This document shows positions 36,964 through 46,414 of a DNA stretch of 64,000 nucleotides, one piece after another. How positions within the stretch are numbered: the stretch's first letter is position 1; the number at the start of each line of letters is the position of its first letter. The notes under the pieces are model-generated. The model saw nothing but the letters and a program-made list of their open reading frames with translations. It searched no databases and was not told where the DNA came from. This DNA comes from WHTI01 sp963756365 (GTDB lineage: Bacteria; Actinomycetota; CADDZG01; WHSQ01), in the NCBI GenBank assembly GCA_963756365.1, contig CAVWNF010000003.1, forward strand, positions 682,001 to 746,000, given 5' to 3'. Both the position numbers and the translations under genes were made by a program.

Positions 36964-38044
36964 ATGACTGCTGGAGCTAGCCATGGAGCGATGGACGACC
37001 AGGCGCGCGCCTACGACGCCGTCCTGTACCTCTCTTTCGGAGGCCCCGAGGGGCCAGACGACGTGATCCCGTTCCTCGAGAACGTGACCAGGGGCCGAGG
37101 CGTACCGCCCGAGCGGCTGGCCGAGGTCGCCGAGCACTACCAGTCGTTCGGTGGGATCAGCCCGATCAACGCCCAGAACCGTGCCGTGATCGCCGCGCTC
37201 GAGGAGGAACTTGCGCCGGCGCGGCCACGACCTCCCGGTCTACTGGGGCAACCGCAACTGGTCGCCGTACCTCACCGAGACCGTCCAGAAGATGGCCGAC
37301 GACGGCGTCGAGCGGGCGATCTGTTTCGTCACCTCCGCCTATTCCTCCTATTCCGGGTGTCGCCAATATCGAGAGGATCTAGCGGCTGCCGTGTCCGAGG
37401 TCCCAGAGGCGCCGAGCATCGACAAGCTCAGGGTGTTCTTCAACCACCCAGGCTTCGTCGAACCGATGATCGGCAACGTCAGAACGGCGTTCGAGGCGAT
37501 CCCTGAAGAACGCCGCGACAACGCGCACGTCGTTTTCACCGCTCACTCGGTGCCGATGTCGATGGCCGAAACATCGAGCTACGTGGAGCAGCTCACCGAA
37601 ACATGCAGATTGGTGAGCGCCGCGACCGGCGAGCATCCGTGGGAACTCGTGTGGCAGTCGCGCTCCGGGCCTCCGCAGATCCCATGGCTGGAGCCCGACG
37701 TCACTGACCACATCGAGAAGCTCGCTACGGAAGGCGTTGGCGATGTAGTGGTGGTCCCAGTCGGGTTCGTCTCGGACCATCTCGAGGTCTTGTTCGACCT
37801 CGACATCGAAGCGGCCGGAGCGGCGGCGCGGCTCGGGGTCAACATGGTGCGCGCGGAGTCGGTCGGCTCACACCCCACATACGTCCGGATGATCGCGGAG
37901 TTGATCGAAGAGCGGATGGCGGCCAACCCCGAGCGCCCGATTATCGGGACGCTGCCCCCGAGCCACGACATCTGCGCCCGAGACTGCTGTCCAGCCCCCC
38001 TTCGTCCGGGGGCCGAACCAAAGCTGGCCCTGGCCGAGGGCTAG
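36964..38044 (+). CDS. hemH: (Copro)ferrochelatase, one frameshift
   Basis: The product inserts iron into the porphyrin in the last steps of haem synthesis; actinobacterial enzymes usually act on coproporphyrin III (CpfC). YDAVLYLSFGGPEGPDDVIP opens the chelatase fold, FTAHSVPM holds the catalytic His and VGFVSDHLEVLFDLD the catalytic Glu. The C-terminus has HDICARDCCPAP, whose Cys residues fit the iron-sulfur-binding type of actinobacterial enzymes. A frame change is needed near 37213, before GHDLPVYWGNRNWSP. ATG 36964 or 36991 may be the start. Repaired length is about 360 residues. Its stop overlaps that of the convergent gene. Confidence 0.9.
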
Positions 38045-38466
38045 TTCCCCTCTGGGTCCACTCGGATCGTGGTCCACCCGGCCGACGCCAACTTCTCGGC
38101 ACGTTCTGCTCGAACCTCGTCGTCGTAAGGAGTCGTGCGGTCGTAGCCCTGTTCCTCGAGGCCCTCGAACGCTTCCTCGATCGCGCTGTGGAGGTTGTGC
38201 GCCACGAATCCCTTGCGGTTCTCGATGTAGCTATACGCATTGCCGCCCGGGTCCAGATAGAGGTAACGCCGCGTGATCCCGTGCTTGTACATACGGATGA
38301 GGCCCGAGTAGCCCATGAACATGAAGCCACCGCACCACTCGTAAGGCATGACCTTCTCGAGCGGATCCCAGTCGGGTTCGTGCGCTCCGTGACTCCTGAG
38401 GATCTCCTCGAGTCGTGGCTTAACGGCTTCCAGTCGTGCGATGAGTTCGTCCCTGTCAGGTTCCAT
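38041..38466 (-). CDS. Uncharacterised soluble protein, 141 residues
   Basis: Starts MEPDRDELIARLEAVKPRLE and has a compact central block, KVMPYEWCGGFMFMGYSGLI, then RYLYLDPGGNAYSY and HNLHSAIEEAFEGLEE. It lacks a signal peptide or membrane segment and ends with TTIRVDPEGN. I do not recognise the family. It is likely a real gene because the frame stays open in both the conserved-looking core and its overlap with the ferrochelatase stop. Confidence 0.65.
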   Translation of the reverse strand: MEPDRDELIARLEAVKPRLEEILRSHGAHEPDWDPLEKVMPYEWCGGFMFMGYSGLIRMYKHGITRRYLYLDPGGNAYSYIENRKGFVAHNLHSAIEEAFEGLEEQGYDRTTPYDDEVRAERAEKLASAGWTTIRVDPEGN

Positions 38467-38585
38467 GCCTCGACGCTATGGAGGAACTCCCCGGTTGGTT
38501 GTGGGCTGGCTCACCATCTTGTTCTGCCGATCGTCGAGACGATCGGCTCTCGCTGACCCGGGGTGCCTGGTCCGGGAGGGCGTCG

Positions 38586-39371
38586 CTAACGGGTGTCTAC
38601 CAGGAGGCTCTGTGAGCCGCGCCCGATCACTCCTCGTTCGTCGCGGATCGTGGAGCCAGCGAGGCCGATGCCGGTCGGTTCGATGATGCTCACCGCGTCG
38701 ACGCACACCCAGTCAGACACCGGATAGCGCGACAGATAGACACTGAGATCCGTGTTGATGAACAGCCACTCGCGGGTGTCGAGTTCCGCCGAGATCCCGC
38801 TGGCGCTATCGACCGCGATCAGTACGGATGTGAGCGGCGAGTTGTCCTCGCCTTCGACGAGCGGGTAGCGGGCTCGGAACCACGCGACCGCTGGCCCCGG
38901 TTCGAGGAACGCTCCCTCGACGAAGCGGATATCCATCGCCTTGAGGTAGTAGTCCTCGGTGTGGGATGCGGGCGAGGCGAACAACTCGACGGGCGTGCCG
39001 TCCTCGGGGCCGGGGATCTCTTCGGCGGGAGGCTCCGGTAGGTCCAGCTGCGTCTCTCGGAACCGCCACGCGGACGCCCTCATCACGACCTTGCCCGCGC
39101 TGCTGATGGACGCGTGGCAGAGGTCGACGCGTTTCCCCGCCCGGACGACCTCACCCGTGACCTCGATCTCGGAGGTTGGCACGGGGGCCAGGATGTCGAA
39201 TGTGACGCGCGCTATCCGCTTGCCGGCCCCGCCCTCAAGGCCCTCGATCACGCGTCCGAGCAGGGCCGCAGGGGGACCACCGTGCTGAGCGCCTGCGTCC
39301 CACGGACCGATCGTGTGATCGGTGGGCTGGTAACGACCGTCTCCGAGCGAGATGAAGAAGCTGTCGGCCAT
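38586..39371 (-). CDS. TesB-like acyl-CoA thioesterase (hotdog fold)
   Basis: About 261 residues, starting at ATG 39371 with AGGTGG upstream. The N-terminal hotdog domain has FISLGDGRYQPTDHTIGPWD and AGAQHGGPPAALLGRVIEGL, a typical acyl-CoA thioesterase start. The second hotdog domain contains SVLIAVDSASGISAELDTRE and EWLFINTDLSVYLSRYPVSD. Together they match the TesB/AcotII-type double-hotdog family, which hydrolyses acyl-CoA to acid and CoA in the cytosol. Chain-length preference is not predictable. Confidence 0.85.
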   Translation of the reverse strand: MADSFFISLGDGRYQPTDHTIGPWDAGAQHGGPPAALLGRVIEGLEGGAGKRIARVTFDILAPVPTSEIEVTGEVVRAGKRVDLCHASISSAGKVVMRASAWRFRETQLDLPEPPAEEIPGPEDGTPVELFASPASHTEDYYLKAMDIRFVEGAFLEPGPAVAWFRARYPLVEGEDNSPLTSVLIAVDSASGISAELDTREWLFINTDLSVYLSRYPVSDWVCVDAVSIIEPTGIGLAGSTIRDERGVIGRGSQSLLVDTR

Positions 39372-39446
39372 GGCCGACTTATTACCACCTGGCTCACAGG
39401 TCTGAGACGATGGTGCCACGAGCGATCAGCGGAACGGAGGAGAGAG

Positions 39447-39701
39447 ATGGCAGGCGGCAGTGGAGGGGTGAGTTTCCGTCAGGTGATGGGCGCGATCGCC
39501 CTCGTCCTGGCCCTCATCTTCGTGTTCCAGAACAACGATCGCGTCGAGATGCACTTCATCATCCTGAAGGTGACCGCGAGCCTGTGGGTCGGACTCGTCG
39601 TCAGCATCCTGCTTGGGGTTCTGCTCGGCCTATCGATAGGCGCGTTGCGGGGCCGGCGGCGGGACGAGGACGACAAAAACAACAAGGACAACAAGGACTA
39701 G
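39447..39701 (+). CDS. LapA (DUF1049) family membrane protein
   Basis: An 84-residue protein with GGAGGAG before ATG 39447. Two membrane segments (MGAIALVLALIFVFQNND, LWVGLVVSILLGVLLGLSIG) surround RVEMHFIILKVTA, the usual LapA layout, and a charged tail (GRRRDEDDKNNKDNKD) follows. LapA-family proteins take part in envelope assembly in proteobacteria; their actinobacterial role is unclear. Its stop overlaps the convergent crcB gene by 4 bases. Confidence 0.88.
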   Translation: MAGGSGGVSFRQVMGAIALVLALIFVFQNNDRVEMHFIILKVTASLWVGLVVSILLGVLLGLSIGALRGRRRDEDDKNNKDNKD

Positions 39702-40054
39702 CGGAACAACAGGTAGGCGAGCCCGGCGCCACCGAAACACAGGGTGGTTGTGAGCAGGACGTTGAGACGTGCCTTCATGAAGCCGTCCACCTCCCACTCG
39801 CGCATCGTCTCGTAGGCGAAAGTCGAGTACGTGGTGAACGCGCCACAGAATCCGGTGCCGAGGAACAGCACCACCTCGTTCGACAGGTGCTCGGCCGCTC
39901 CCACGATCGCCCCGAGCAGAACGCTGCCCAACGCGTTCACGATCACGGTCGCCCACGGGAACCCAGTGTTCTGCCGAGCCACGATGGCGTGACCGAGCAC
40001 GTAGCGAGCGAGCGCACCGAGCGCACCTCCAGCGGCGATCAGAAGAGGAGTCAT
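39698..40054 (-). CDS. crcB: Fluoride channel CrcB/Fluc, subunit 2
   Basis: A 118-residue four-helix channel protein. IAAGGALGALARYVLGH, WATVIVNALGSVLLG and GTGFCGAFTTYSTFAYET are the Fluc signatures; the Thr/Ser-rich GAFTTYSTF block lines the pore and binds the central sodium. Fluc channels export fluoride as dual-topology dimers. ATGA overlap with the gene at 40051 suggests a heterodimer made from two homologous subunits. Confidence 0.93.
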   Translation of the reverse strand: MTPLLIAAGGALGALARYVLGHAIVARQNTGFPWATVIVNALGSVLLGAIVGAAEHLSNEVVLFLGTGFCGAFTTYSTFAYETMREWEVDGFMKARLNVLLTTTLCFGGAGLAYLLFR

Positions 40055-40482
40055 CCCTCGTCCCCGTACTCGAGACGTTCCTCTTCGAGTGGCCCGAGCT
40101 CGCTGCCACCTTTGCGGGCGCGCCCGAGCGCGACCCCGAGGATCAGCAATGCCTGGCCCCCGATCAGCGTGCTCAGCCAGTAGGCCGCCGCAAGGCTCTC
40201 CCTGCCCGCCTCTATCAGGCGGATGCCCTCGACCGCGAAGGTAGAGAAAGTGGTCAGGGCGCCAAAGAACCCGGTCACGACGAGGGCTCGCGTCCGGTCG
40301 TTGGCGCCCCTATGTTCGAGGAGGAACGCGGCTGCAACCCCGAGCCCGAAGGCCCCGGCGAGGTTCGCAACGAAGGTCGCCGTCGGCCACCCCGAACCGG
40401 TAACGGCTAGGGCCTCGGCGATCGCCCAGCGGGCCAGGGCTCCGAGGGCACCTCCGACGAGTACCGCGATGGGATGGCTCAC
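40051..40482 (-). CDS. crcB: Fluoride channel CrcB/Fluc, subunit 1
   Basis: A 143-residue paralogue starting at GTG 40482. It has VLVGGALGALARWAIAE, WPTATFVANLAGAFGLGVAA and VTGFFGALTTFSTFAVEG, matching the Fluc family, plus a charged C-terminal tail of about 25 residues that its partner lacks. Paired small crcB genes usually encode opposite-orientation subunits of a heterodimeric channel. I found no convincing fluoride riboswitch upstream. Confidence 0.93.
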   Translation of the reverse strand: MSHPIAVLVGGALGALARWAIAEALAVTGSGWPTATFVANLAGAFGLGVAAAFLLEHRGANDRTRALVVTGFFGALTTFSTFAVEGIRLIEAGRESLAAAYWLSTLIGGQALLILGVALGRARKGGSELGPLEEERLEYGDEG

Positions 40483-40532
40483 GCGACTTCTCACGGACGC
40501 AATCGAACCATCTGCCGGGCTAAGGTGCGCCG

Positions 40533-41897
40533 ATGCGACCAGCCGCCATACTCCTCTCGTTAGCGCTCGTTCTCGGCGTGGCCTGCACCGCTCAGCCCGA
40601 GCAGGGGAGTGGCCCACGCGTCGAGGAGACCCCGCAAGAGACGCCGTCCGAGCCCGCGCCCGAACCCGAGGTCGAACCCGACATCGTCGAGACCGGGGTT
40701 CCGATCGAGAAGGTCGTGTTCATCGTCAAGGAGAACCGCACCTTCGACAACTTCTTCGGCCGCTTTCCCGGAGCCACGGGCGCGACCAGCGGTCGTACGA
40801 GCGACGGGCGCACGATCCCACTGTCCCGGGCCCCGGACATCTATGCCCACGACATCGGGCACGACTTCATCTCGGGCATCCAGGTGATCAACGGCGGCAA
40901 GATGAACGGCTACGACGTCATCCCCGGGGGCCGGAAGCTCGAGAACTACACGCAGTACCGGAAGAGTGACATCCCCGCCTACTGGCGTTACGCGGAAGAG
41001 TTCACGCTTGGCGACCGCATGTTCTCGTCGATGTACGGACCGACGATCCCCGAGCACCTCTACTCGATCGCGGCGACAGCCACCCGGGTTGTCTCGAACA
41101 AACTGACCCCCGAAGACGGGCAAGGTTTCTACTGCGAGGACGTGCGCGAGCGGTTCGATCGCCTTGCCCACCATCCGAAGATCCAGAAGTGGGAGCGTCA
41201 GGTCCGGGTGGCGAGGATCGAGGCGCTGTTCCGCGAGGTCGGCGCATGTCTCGACGTGAAGACGATCTTCCCCGAGCTCGAGAAGAGGGGTGTCTCGTGG
41301 CGCTACTACGGCCAGGCGGGGCAGTTCCACAACGCACTACTGGCCGTACGGGAGATCCGTCAGACCAAGCGGTGGGAGAACGTCGTTGACCCGGCGACGT
41401 TCGTCGAGGACGCACGCTCCGGGAATCTCCCGCAGGTCTCCTACATCCTTCCCCCGGCGAAGTACAACGATCACCCGCACCCGACGAGGAGCCTGTGCGT
41501 CGGCGAGAACTGGACGATCGAACAGATCAACGCCGTGATGGAGGGGCCCGACTGGGAGAGGACAGCGATCTTCGTTACGTGGGACGACTTCGGGGGCCTG
41601 TACGACCATGTGCCACCACCTCAGGTGGACGACATGGGTTTCGGCCCGCGGGTTCCACTCCTCGTCATCTCGCCTTATGCCCGGTCCGGCTACATCGACG
41701 ACACGACCTACGAGTTCTCTTCGTTCCTGTCTTTGATGGAGCGTCTATTCGACATCGAGCCTCTGACCGCGCGCGACCGCAACGCGAACGATCTCTTCGA
41801 CTCGCTCGACTTCACCCAGGAACCGCTCGAGCCCCTGATACTGAAGCCGCGTCCCGAGCGCACCAGGGCCGACGGGGTCAGGGTGTGCAAGAAATAG
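40533..41897 (+). CDS. Phospholipase-C/acid-phosphatase-type phosphoesterase lipoprotein
   Basis: A 454-residue lipoprotein (signal peptide with VLGVAC at residues 13-18), then an acidic Pro-rich linker and the phosphoesterase domain: EKVVFIVKENRTFDNFFGRF, EHLYSIAATATRVVS, VSYILPPAKYNDHPHP, TWDDFGGLYDHVPPPQVDDM and RVPLLVISPYARSGYIDDTT. The NRTFDNFFG and WDDFGGxYDHV motifs are the metal-binding signatures shared with bacterial phospholipase C and AcpA. It hydrolyses phosphate esters at the cell surface. It may help recover phosphate. Confidence 0.9.
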   Translation: MRPAAILLSLALVLGVACTAQPEQGSGPRVEETPQETPSEPAPEPEVEPDIVETGVPIEKVVFIVKENRTFDNFFGRFPGATGATSGRTSDGRTIPLSRAPDIYAHDIGHDFISGIQVINGGKMNGYDVIPGGRKLENYTQYRKSDIPAYWRYAEEFTLGDRMFSSMYGPTIPEHLYSIAATATRVVSNKLTPEDGQGFYCEDVRERFDRLAHHPKIQKWERQVRVARIEALFREVGACLDVKTIFPELEKRGVSWRYYGQAGQFHNALLAVREIRQTKRWENVVDPATFVEDARSGNLPQVSYILPPAKYNDHPHPTRSLCVGENWTIEQINAVMEGPDWERTAIFVTWDDFGGLYDHVPPPQVDDMGFGPRVPLLVISPYARSGYIDDTTYEFSSFLSLMERLFDIEPLTARDRNANDLFDSLDFTQEPLEPLILKPRPERTRADGVRVCKK

Positions 41898-41909
41898 GAT
41901 GATGGCTGC

Positions 41910-42791
41910 GTGAGCCACACCCATGATCGAGCCGCGCAGTCCAGCGCCTTACGACTGGTGCTGATCGTCAACGCCGCCTACCTGCTGGTCGAGGTGATCG
42001 GTGGTCTAGCGTTCGGATCGCTCGCGCTTCTTGCCGATGCCGCCCATATGTTCTCCGACGTCGCTGGGTTGGGGATCGCCCTCGCAGCACATCGTCTGAT
42101 CGAACGTCCCAACTCGACCAACCACACCTACGGGATGCAGAGGGCCGAGGTCATCGGAGCCCAGGTGAATGGCCTGGTTCTGGCAGCGGCCGCCGCGTGG
42201 GTGTTCATCGAAGCTGCCCGCAGATTGGGAGATGCGGTCGAGGTCGAAGGTGCCGGGCTCATGATCGTTGCTTCGATCGGCCTGGTCATCAACCTGGTGA
42301 GCGCGTGGGTCCTCGCTCGCAACCGGGGCGGCAGCCTCAACATGCAGGGCGCGTACCTCCACATGATCCTCGATGCGATCGGCTCGGTCGGGGCCCTCGT
42401 GGCAGGTCTCGCGGTGATCGTTGCGGACGCCGGATGGGTTGACCCGGCGGTGTCGGTTGGTATCGGAGCCCTGGTGCTGTGGGCCGGATGGAACCTCATC
42501 CGCGAAACGACCCACGTACTGATGGAGGGAGCGCCGCGCCATCTCGATGCCGGCGAGATCGAGGCCGCGATCGGGGACGATCCCGCCGTTTCTGGCGTCC
42601 ACCACCTTCACCTGTGGAGCCTTGCTTCGGACACCCCGGCCCTCTCCGCACACGTCGTCCTCGAGGGTGACCGATCGCTGCATGAAGCGCAGGAAGAGAG
42701 CAAACGGATCGAAGTCATGCTGCACGACCGGTTCGGGATCGATCACGCAACGCTGCAGATCGAATGTCACCCCTGCGATGAGGCCTCCTGA
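41910..42791 (+). CDS. Cation diffusion facilitator (CzcD/ZitB-like zinc exporter)
   Basis: Starts at GTG 41910, 12 bases after the previous stop. About 293 residues with six membrane segments. The first metal-site helix has LLADAAHMFSDVAGLGIALA and the fifth helix YLHMILDAIGSVGALVAGLA, together the Asp/His transport site. The C-terminal cytosolic domain contains SGVHHLHLWSLASDTPALSA and HATLQIECHPC. Exports zinc or a similar cation against protons. Confidence 0.92.
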   Translation: MSHTHDRAAQSSALRLVLIVNAAYLLVEVIGGLAFGSLALLADAAHMFSDVAGLGIALAAHRLIERPNSTNHTYGMQRAEVIGAQVNGLVLAAAAAWVFIEAARRLGDAVEVEGAGLMIVASIGLVINLVSAWVLARNRGGSLNMQGAYLHMILDAIGSVGALVAGLAVIVADAGWVDPAVSVGIGALVLWAGWNLIRETTHVLMEGAPRHLDAGEIEAAIGDDPAVSGVHHLHLWSLASDTPALSAHVVLEGDRSLHEAQEESKRIEVMLHDRFGIDHATLQIECHPCDEAS

Positions 42792-42794
42792 GCC

Positions 42795-43703
42795 ATGGCT
42801 GAAGTGCGGCTTGGGCGCAGATCGATCGCCGTCTCGAACCCCGACAAGCCCTTGTGGAGGGATCCGGCGATCCCGAAGCTGAGCCTCGTCGAGTACTACG
42901 CGGCGGTGGCATCGACCATGAGCGGCTACATCGACGGACACATGCTGACGATGGAGCGATTCCCGGACGGGATCGATGGCAAGCGCTTCTATCAGAAGGA
43001 CGCACCCGCTTACTTCCCGAAGTGGATCCCACGAAAGAGTGTGAGCAAAGAGGGTGGCGGGAAGGTCGCGCATGTCGTGGGCGGTGATCCTGCCGTGGTG
43101 GTGTACCTCGCAACTCAGGCGACCATCAGCGTGCACATGTCTCTCGATACCGCCACGACTCTCGGCAAACCCGATCAGATCGTGTTCGACCTCGATCCTT
43201 CCGATGACGACTTCTCGCTCGTGCAAAGGTCCGCCCTCCTCGCCAAGGAACTCCTCGAAGACATCGGGCTGGTGCCGTTCGTGAAGACGAGCGGATCGCG
43301 CGGGCTGCATCTCGTCGTTCCGATCAAGGGAGGCGCGACGTTCAAGGTGGCGAAACCACTGGCCCTCGACGTGATGACCGTGCTGGCGAGGCGCCACCCT
43401 AAGGACCTCACGATCGAACAGCGCAAAGACAAACGAGAGGGCAGGTTGTTCCTCGACTGGCTGAGGAACGCCCGGAGTCAAACCGCGGTCGCTCCGTTCT
43501 CGGTCCGCCCCCTACCTGGCGCACCGGTTGCCGTCACCCTCGATTGGGATGAAGCGCTCGACAAGTCGTTCAGACCCGGCTCCTTCTCGTTCGAGGACGC
43601 GGTCGAGCGCGCAGAGAACGATCCGTGGAAGGGATGGCGACGGCGCGCCCGTTCACTCGACCGTCCACGGGAGAAACTCGCCCGGATCCTCGCCGAGAAC
43701 TAA
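42795..43703 (+). CDS. Stand-alone LigD polymerase domain
   Basis: A 302-residue primase-polymerase domain as in the polymerase part of LigD. Key motifs are VFDLDPSDDDF (Asp132 and Asp134 as catalytic metal ligands), VKTSGSRGLHLVVP and GRLFLDWLRNARSQTAVAPF. It lacks the ligase and nuclease domains of full LigD. Such proteins add nucleotides at DNA ends during Ku-dependent NHEJ. It starts 4 bases after the CDF stop, so the two are probably cotranscribed, although no functional link is evident. No Ku gene is in the window. Confidence 0.92.
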   Translation: MAEVRLGRRSIAVSNPDKPLWRDPAIPKLSLVEYYAAVASTMSGYIDGHMLTMERFPDGIDGKRFYQKDAPAYFPKWIPRKSVSKEGGGKVAHVVGGDPAVVVYLATQATISVHMSLDTATTLGKPDQIVFDLDPSDDDFSLVQRSALLAKELLEDIGLVPFVKTSGSRGLHLVVPIKGGATFKVAKPLALDVMTVLARRHPKDLTIEQRKDKREGRLFLDWLRNARSQTAVAPFSVRPLPGAPVAVTLDWDEALDKSFRPGSFSFEDAVERAENDPWKGWRRRARSLDRPREKLARILAEN

Positions 43704-43718
43704 GCAAGGGGCCTTGAA

Positions 43719-45239
43719 CTACCGGCTACAGGGGGACGTTCCGCGCCGAACCGTGACCGTGGTTCGCGCCCGGGTCTTGACGCAATCCGCGCCACCTTCG
43801 GCCCACTCGATCCTTAGGCGCACGGAGCGCGCGTTGTTGAGACCGAGGACCAGGTGCCCCGGTTCGGACTGAGAGCGATAGGAAACCCCGTCAGAGGTCG
43901 ATACCCAGTAGCGATCGATCCCGGTTTCTAGGAGGACTCTGGCTCCGAAACCAAATGGGTTCGAGCGACCGCCTCTCAGGTCGACCGCTACCCAACCGAG
44001 CATCGGCGAGCGGTTGCGTAGCAACTCGCCGGTGCCGATCGAGTGATTGAAGCCGTTGCTCACGTAGAGGTCCATCGCGCCATCCCGGTCGAAGTCCGCC
44101 GCCGCGACCGCATCCGCATTTCCGGCACCAGGCCCCCGGAACGACACGTCCCGGAAGGAGATGAACCGGTCGTGACTCTGGACCATCAGGAACTCCTCTC
44201 GGTTCACTTCGCCGAGACGCGGCCTATGCCCGTCGCCCTCCTCGCCCTGGATCACGAACAGATCCAGATCGCCGTCGTTCTCGGCGTCGAGCCACGCTGC
44301 CATGCGTCCCTCGACGATCCTCTCTGACCCAACCACCTCGAATCCGTCTGGGGTGTTGCGCAGGATCGTGATGCGGCGCGGATCCATCACGTAGAGATCG
44401 GGGCGACCATCTCCGTCGAAGTCGCCCCAGCCAGCCGCTTCTGCAGTCCGATCCACAAGGCCGGGGACGAGGCCCCTGCGGAACCTGCCACCGTCATTGA
44501 GATAGGTGATGAGCTGCCGATCGCCCTCCTGGGTGACGAGCAGATCGGGGTCGCCGTCGAGGTCCCAATCCGCCCATGCCGACCCGACCGTCCATAGTTC
44601 CTCGTTCAGCCCGACATCCGCTCGCTGGAAGAACCCGCGGTGGTTCAGGAACAACGCGTTCGGGTGACCCGTGCGCATCAGGTTGCCGACGAACAGGTCG
44701 AGATCCCCATCGCCATCGTGATCGATCCAGTTCACGGTGCGGCCACGGGCCAAGGGATCTGCGACGCCACGTTTCGCTGCCTCGTCAACGAACTGTCCAT
44801 CGTGTCGCTGGATGAACAGTTGGTTCGGACCCCGTCCGGTTCCTTTCTGGGCACCGGAGACGCACATCAGGTCGGGCCGTCCGTCGCCGTTCGCCTCGCC
44901 CCATGCACAACCGTGCCTGTCGGCAACAACTTGGAGAGATGGGTCGCTGGCTCGTTCGAAGTTAGTCCCATCGGAAACGAAGAACATCGGGACCCTGAAG
45001 TGACGTCCGACGAGCAGATCGGGGTCGCCGTCGAGATCGTGGTCGCCCCAGAACGCACCCCACGAACGACCGGGGTCCTCGTCGAGGCCGACACGTTCGG
45101 CAACATCGGTGAACACGAAAGGCGCACCGACCTCGACGCGTTCGATCGGAGGTTTCGGCGCCGCAGAGGGTCGAGGGTCCGAGGCGCACCCAACAGCGGC
45201 GAGAGCTACAACGCTCAGCACGACCACCTTGCTCCGCAT
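43719..45239 (-). CDS. FG-GAP/VCBS propeller lipoprotein (CRTAC1-like)
   Basis: Starts at ATG 45239 with GAGGAGGTAACCGAG upstream. The signal peptide has a lipobox (LAAVGC, Cys18). FG-GAP repeats follow with Ca-binding Asp-rich loops: GDHDLDGDPDLLVGR, DHDGDGDLDLFVGN, DWDLDGDPDLLVTQ, DFDGDGRPDLYVMD and DFDRDGAMDLYVSN. The C-terminus (WVSTSDGVSYRSQSEPGHLV) is the ASPIC/UnbV type. About 506 residues. Integrin-like propellers mediate adhesion or protein contacts. A close paralogue lies at 47037. Confidence 0.88.
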   Translation of the reverse strand: MRSKVVVLSVVALAAVGCASDPRPSAAPKPPIERVEVGAPFVFTDVAERVGLDEDPGRSWGAFWGDHDLDGDPDLLVGRHFRVPMFFVSDGTNFERASDPSLQVVADRHGCAWGEANGDGRPDLMCVSGAQKGTGRGPNQLFIQRHDGQFVDEAAKRGVADPLARGRTVNWIDHDGDGDLDLFVGNLMRTGHPNALFLNHRGFFQRADVGLNEELWTVGSAWADWDLDGDPDLLVTQEGDRQLITYLNDGGRFRRGLVPGLVDRTAEAAGWGDFDGDGRPDLYVMDPRRITILRNTPDGFEVVGSERIVEGRMAAWLDAENDGDLDLFVIQGEEGDGHRPRLGEVNREEFLMVQSHDRFISFRDVSFRGPGAGNADAVAAADFDRDGAMDLYVSNGFNHSIGTGELLRNRSPMLGWVAVDLRGGRSNPFGFGARVLLETGIDRYWVSTSDGVSYRSQSEPGHLVLGLNNARSVRLRIEWAEGGADCVKTRARTTVTVRRGTSPCSR

Positions 45240-45307
45240 CTCGGTTACCTCCTCGGTTGGCTTTACAAGAAAGACCACCGAGAGGTGGTTATCGCTGCAT
45301 GCGATCT

Positions 45308-46414
45308 CTAGCGGGAGAGGCTGGCGGCGACATCGACCTTCACGATCTGATCCCGATCGCGCACCGTGACCCAAACGTTCTTGCCGCGGGTGGCTACCTC
45401 GACCGGAGTACCTTCGAGCCGAAGGCCGGAACGAAGAGCCTCTCCGCTGTCGAGCTCGAGCGGAGTGAGCAGGGTCCCATCCTCGGTCGATGACAACACC
45501 CACATCGCTTCGGTCGTGACTGCCATGTCGATGTAGTTGCCGGGTACCCGGAAGCTCCCAGTGAAGGCTCCCGTCGACTGGTCGAGTCGAGCGACTGTGT
45601 TGGTGTTCCCGTCCGCTATCCACAACGAGCCATCAGCGGCGTAGAGGTCACCGGTTGGATCGGTCGGGATGTCCGCTACTCGTTGCGCGATCGCCCCGGT
45701 CTCTGGGTCCAGGCGGCTGAGTCCGGTTTCGGTATCCAAGAGCCATACGCCGTCTCCGCGCGCTGCGATATCGACCGGGCCACCACCCAGGTCCAGCACC
45801 ACCGCTGCGCTCGTCGATCTGTCGATCTGGACGATGTTCCGCCCCGGGATCACCGCCCAGACTCGGAAGGGGCCGGCCGACAGGTTCACCTCCGTCGCTG
45901 GTTCCCCGATCGAGATCGTTTCGATCACGGTGCCCGAGCGCGCGTCCGCTCGAACCACCGCACCCAACTCGGGAACCGCGACCCAGATGTCGCGACCGTC
46001 GATCTCGATGTCGTCGCCGGCACCGCCCAGGTCAAGAGAAACGAGGACCTCGCCGGTGCTCGCGTCGACCTTCATCAGCTTCCCGTTCTGGGACGTCACC
46101 CAGAGGTGTCCCGGTTTCACGCCGAGATCTGTCGGTGCATCGATGTCGAAGACCGTGGCCACCCATCTGTCGCCCGGTTCGTTCGAGGAAACGGTGTCAG
46201 GTGAGTCCGTGCCGAGTCGAGGCAGGATGCTCGCTCCGGCCACGATGAGTCCAGCTATCGCTGCAACCGCAACGGCGATGCGGGGCACGAGCCAGCGATC
46301 CTTCCGTGCAACGAGCCGTGCGCGATTCGCCGGGCGGCGTTTCTCGATGTCGCCCCGGTACTCCTTAGAAACCTCGTCCAGTGAGCGCTTGATCAGGTCG
46401 TCGAACTCATCCAC
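45308..46414 (-). CDS. Membrane-tethered NHL/YVTN-like propeller, likely partner of the ECF sigma factor
   Basis: Starts at GTG 46414, overlapping the repaired end of the sigma gene by 8 bases. About 368 residues. The N-terminal cytosolic region (MDEFDDLIKRSLDEVSKEYR, 40 residues) precedes one membrane helix (WLVPRIAVAVAAIAGLIVAG). The outside part is a propeller with repeats such as GHLWVTSQNGKLMKVD, GRDIWVAVPELGAVVRAD, DGVWLLDTETGLSRLD and DGSLWIADGNTNTVARLD. The short cytosolic head and the position after a sigma factor fit a membrane anti-sigma factor, though no zinc or known anti-sigma motif is visible. Confidence 0.8.
   Translation of the reverse strand: MDEFDDLIKRSLDEVSKEYRGDIEKRRPANRARLVARKDRWLVPRIAVAVAAIAGLIVAGASILPRLGTDSPDTVSSNEPGDRWVATVFDIDAPTDLGVKPGHLWVTSQNGKLMKVDASTGEVLVSLDLGGAGDDIEIDGRDIWVAVPELGAVVRADARSGTVIETISIGEPATEVNLSAGPFRVWAVIPGRNIVQIDRSTSAAVVLDLGGGPVDIAARGDGVWLLDTETGLSRLDPETGAIAQRVADIPTDPTGDLYAADGSLWIADGNTNTVARLDQSTGAFTGSFRVPGNYIDMAVTTEAMWVLSSTEDGTLLTPLELDSGEALRSGLRLEGTPVEVATRGKNVWVTVRDRDQIVKVDVAASLSR

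Noticed and set aside
40483..40532. Possible fluoride riboswitch upstream of the crcB pair
   Set aside because: GATGG occurs, but the segment is too short and lacks the paired elements of the fluoride aptamer.
42006..43481. A 491-codon open frame on the minus strand across the CDF and LigD genes
   Set aside because: Both plus-strand genes have complete family motifs over this span, so the antisense frame is a shadow.
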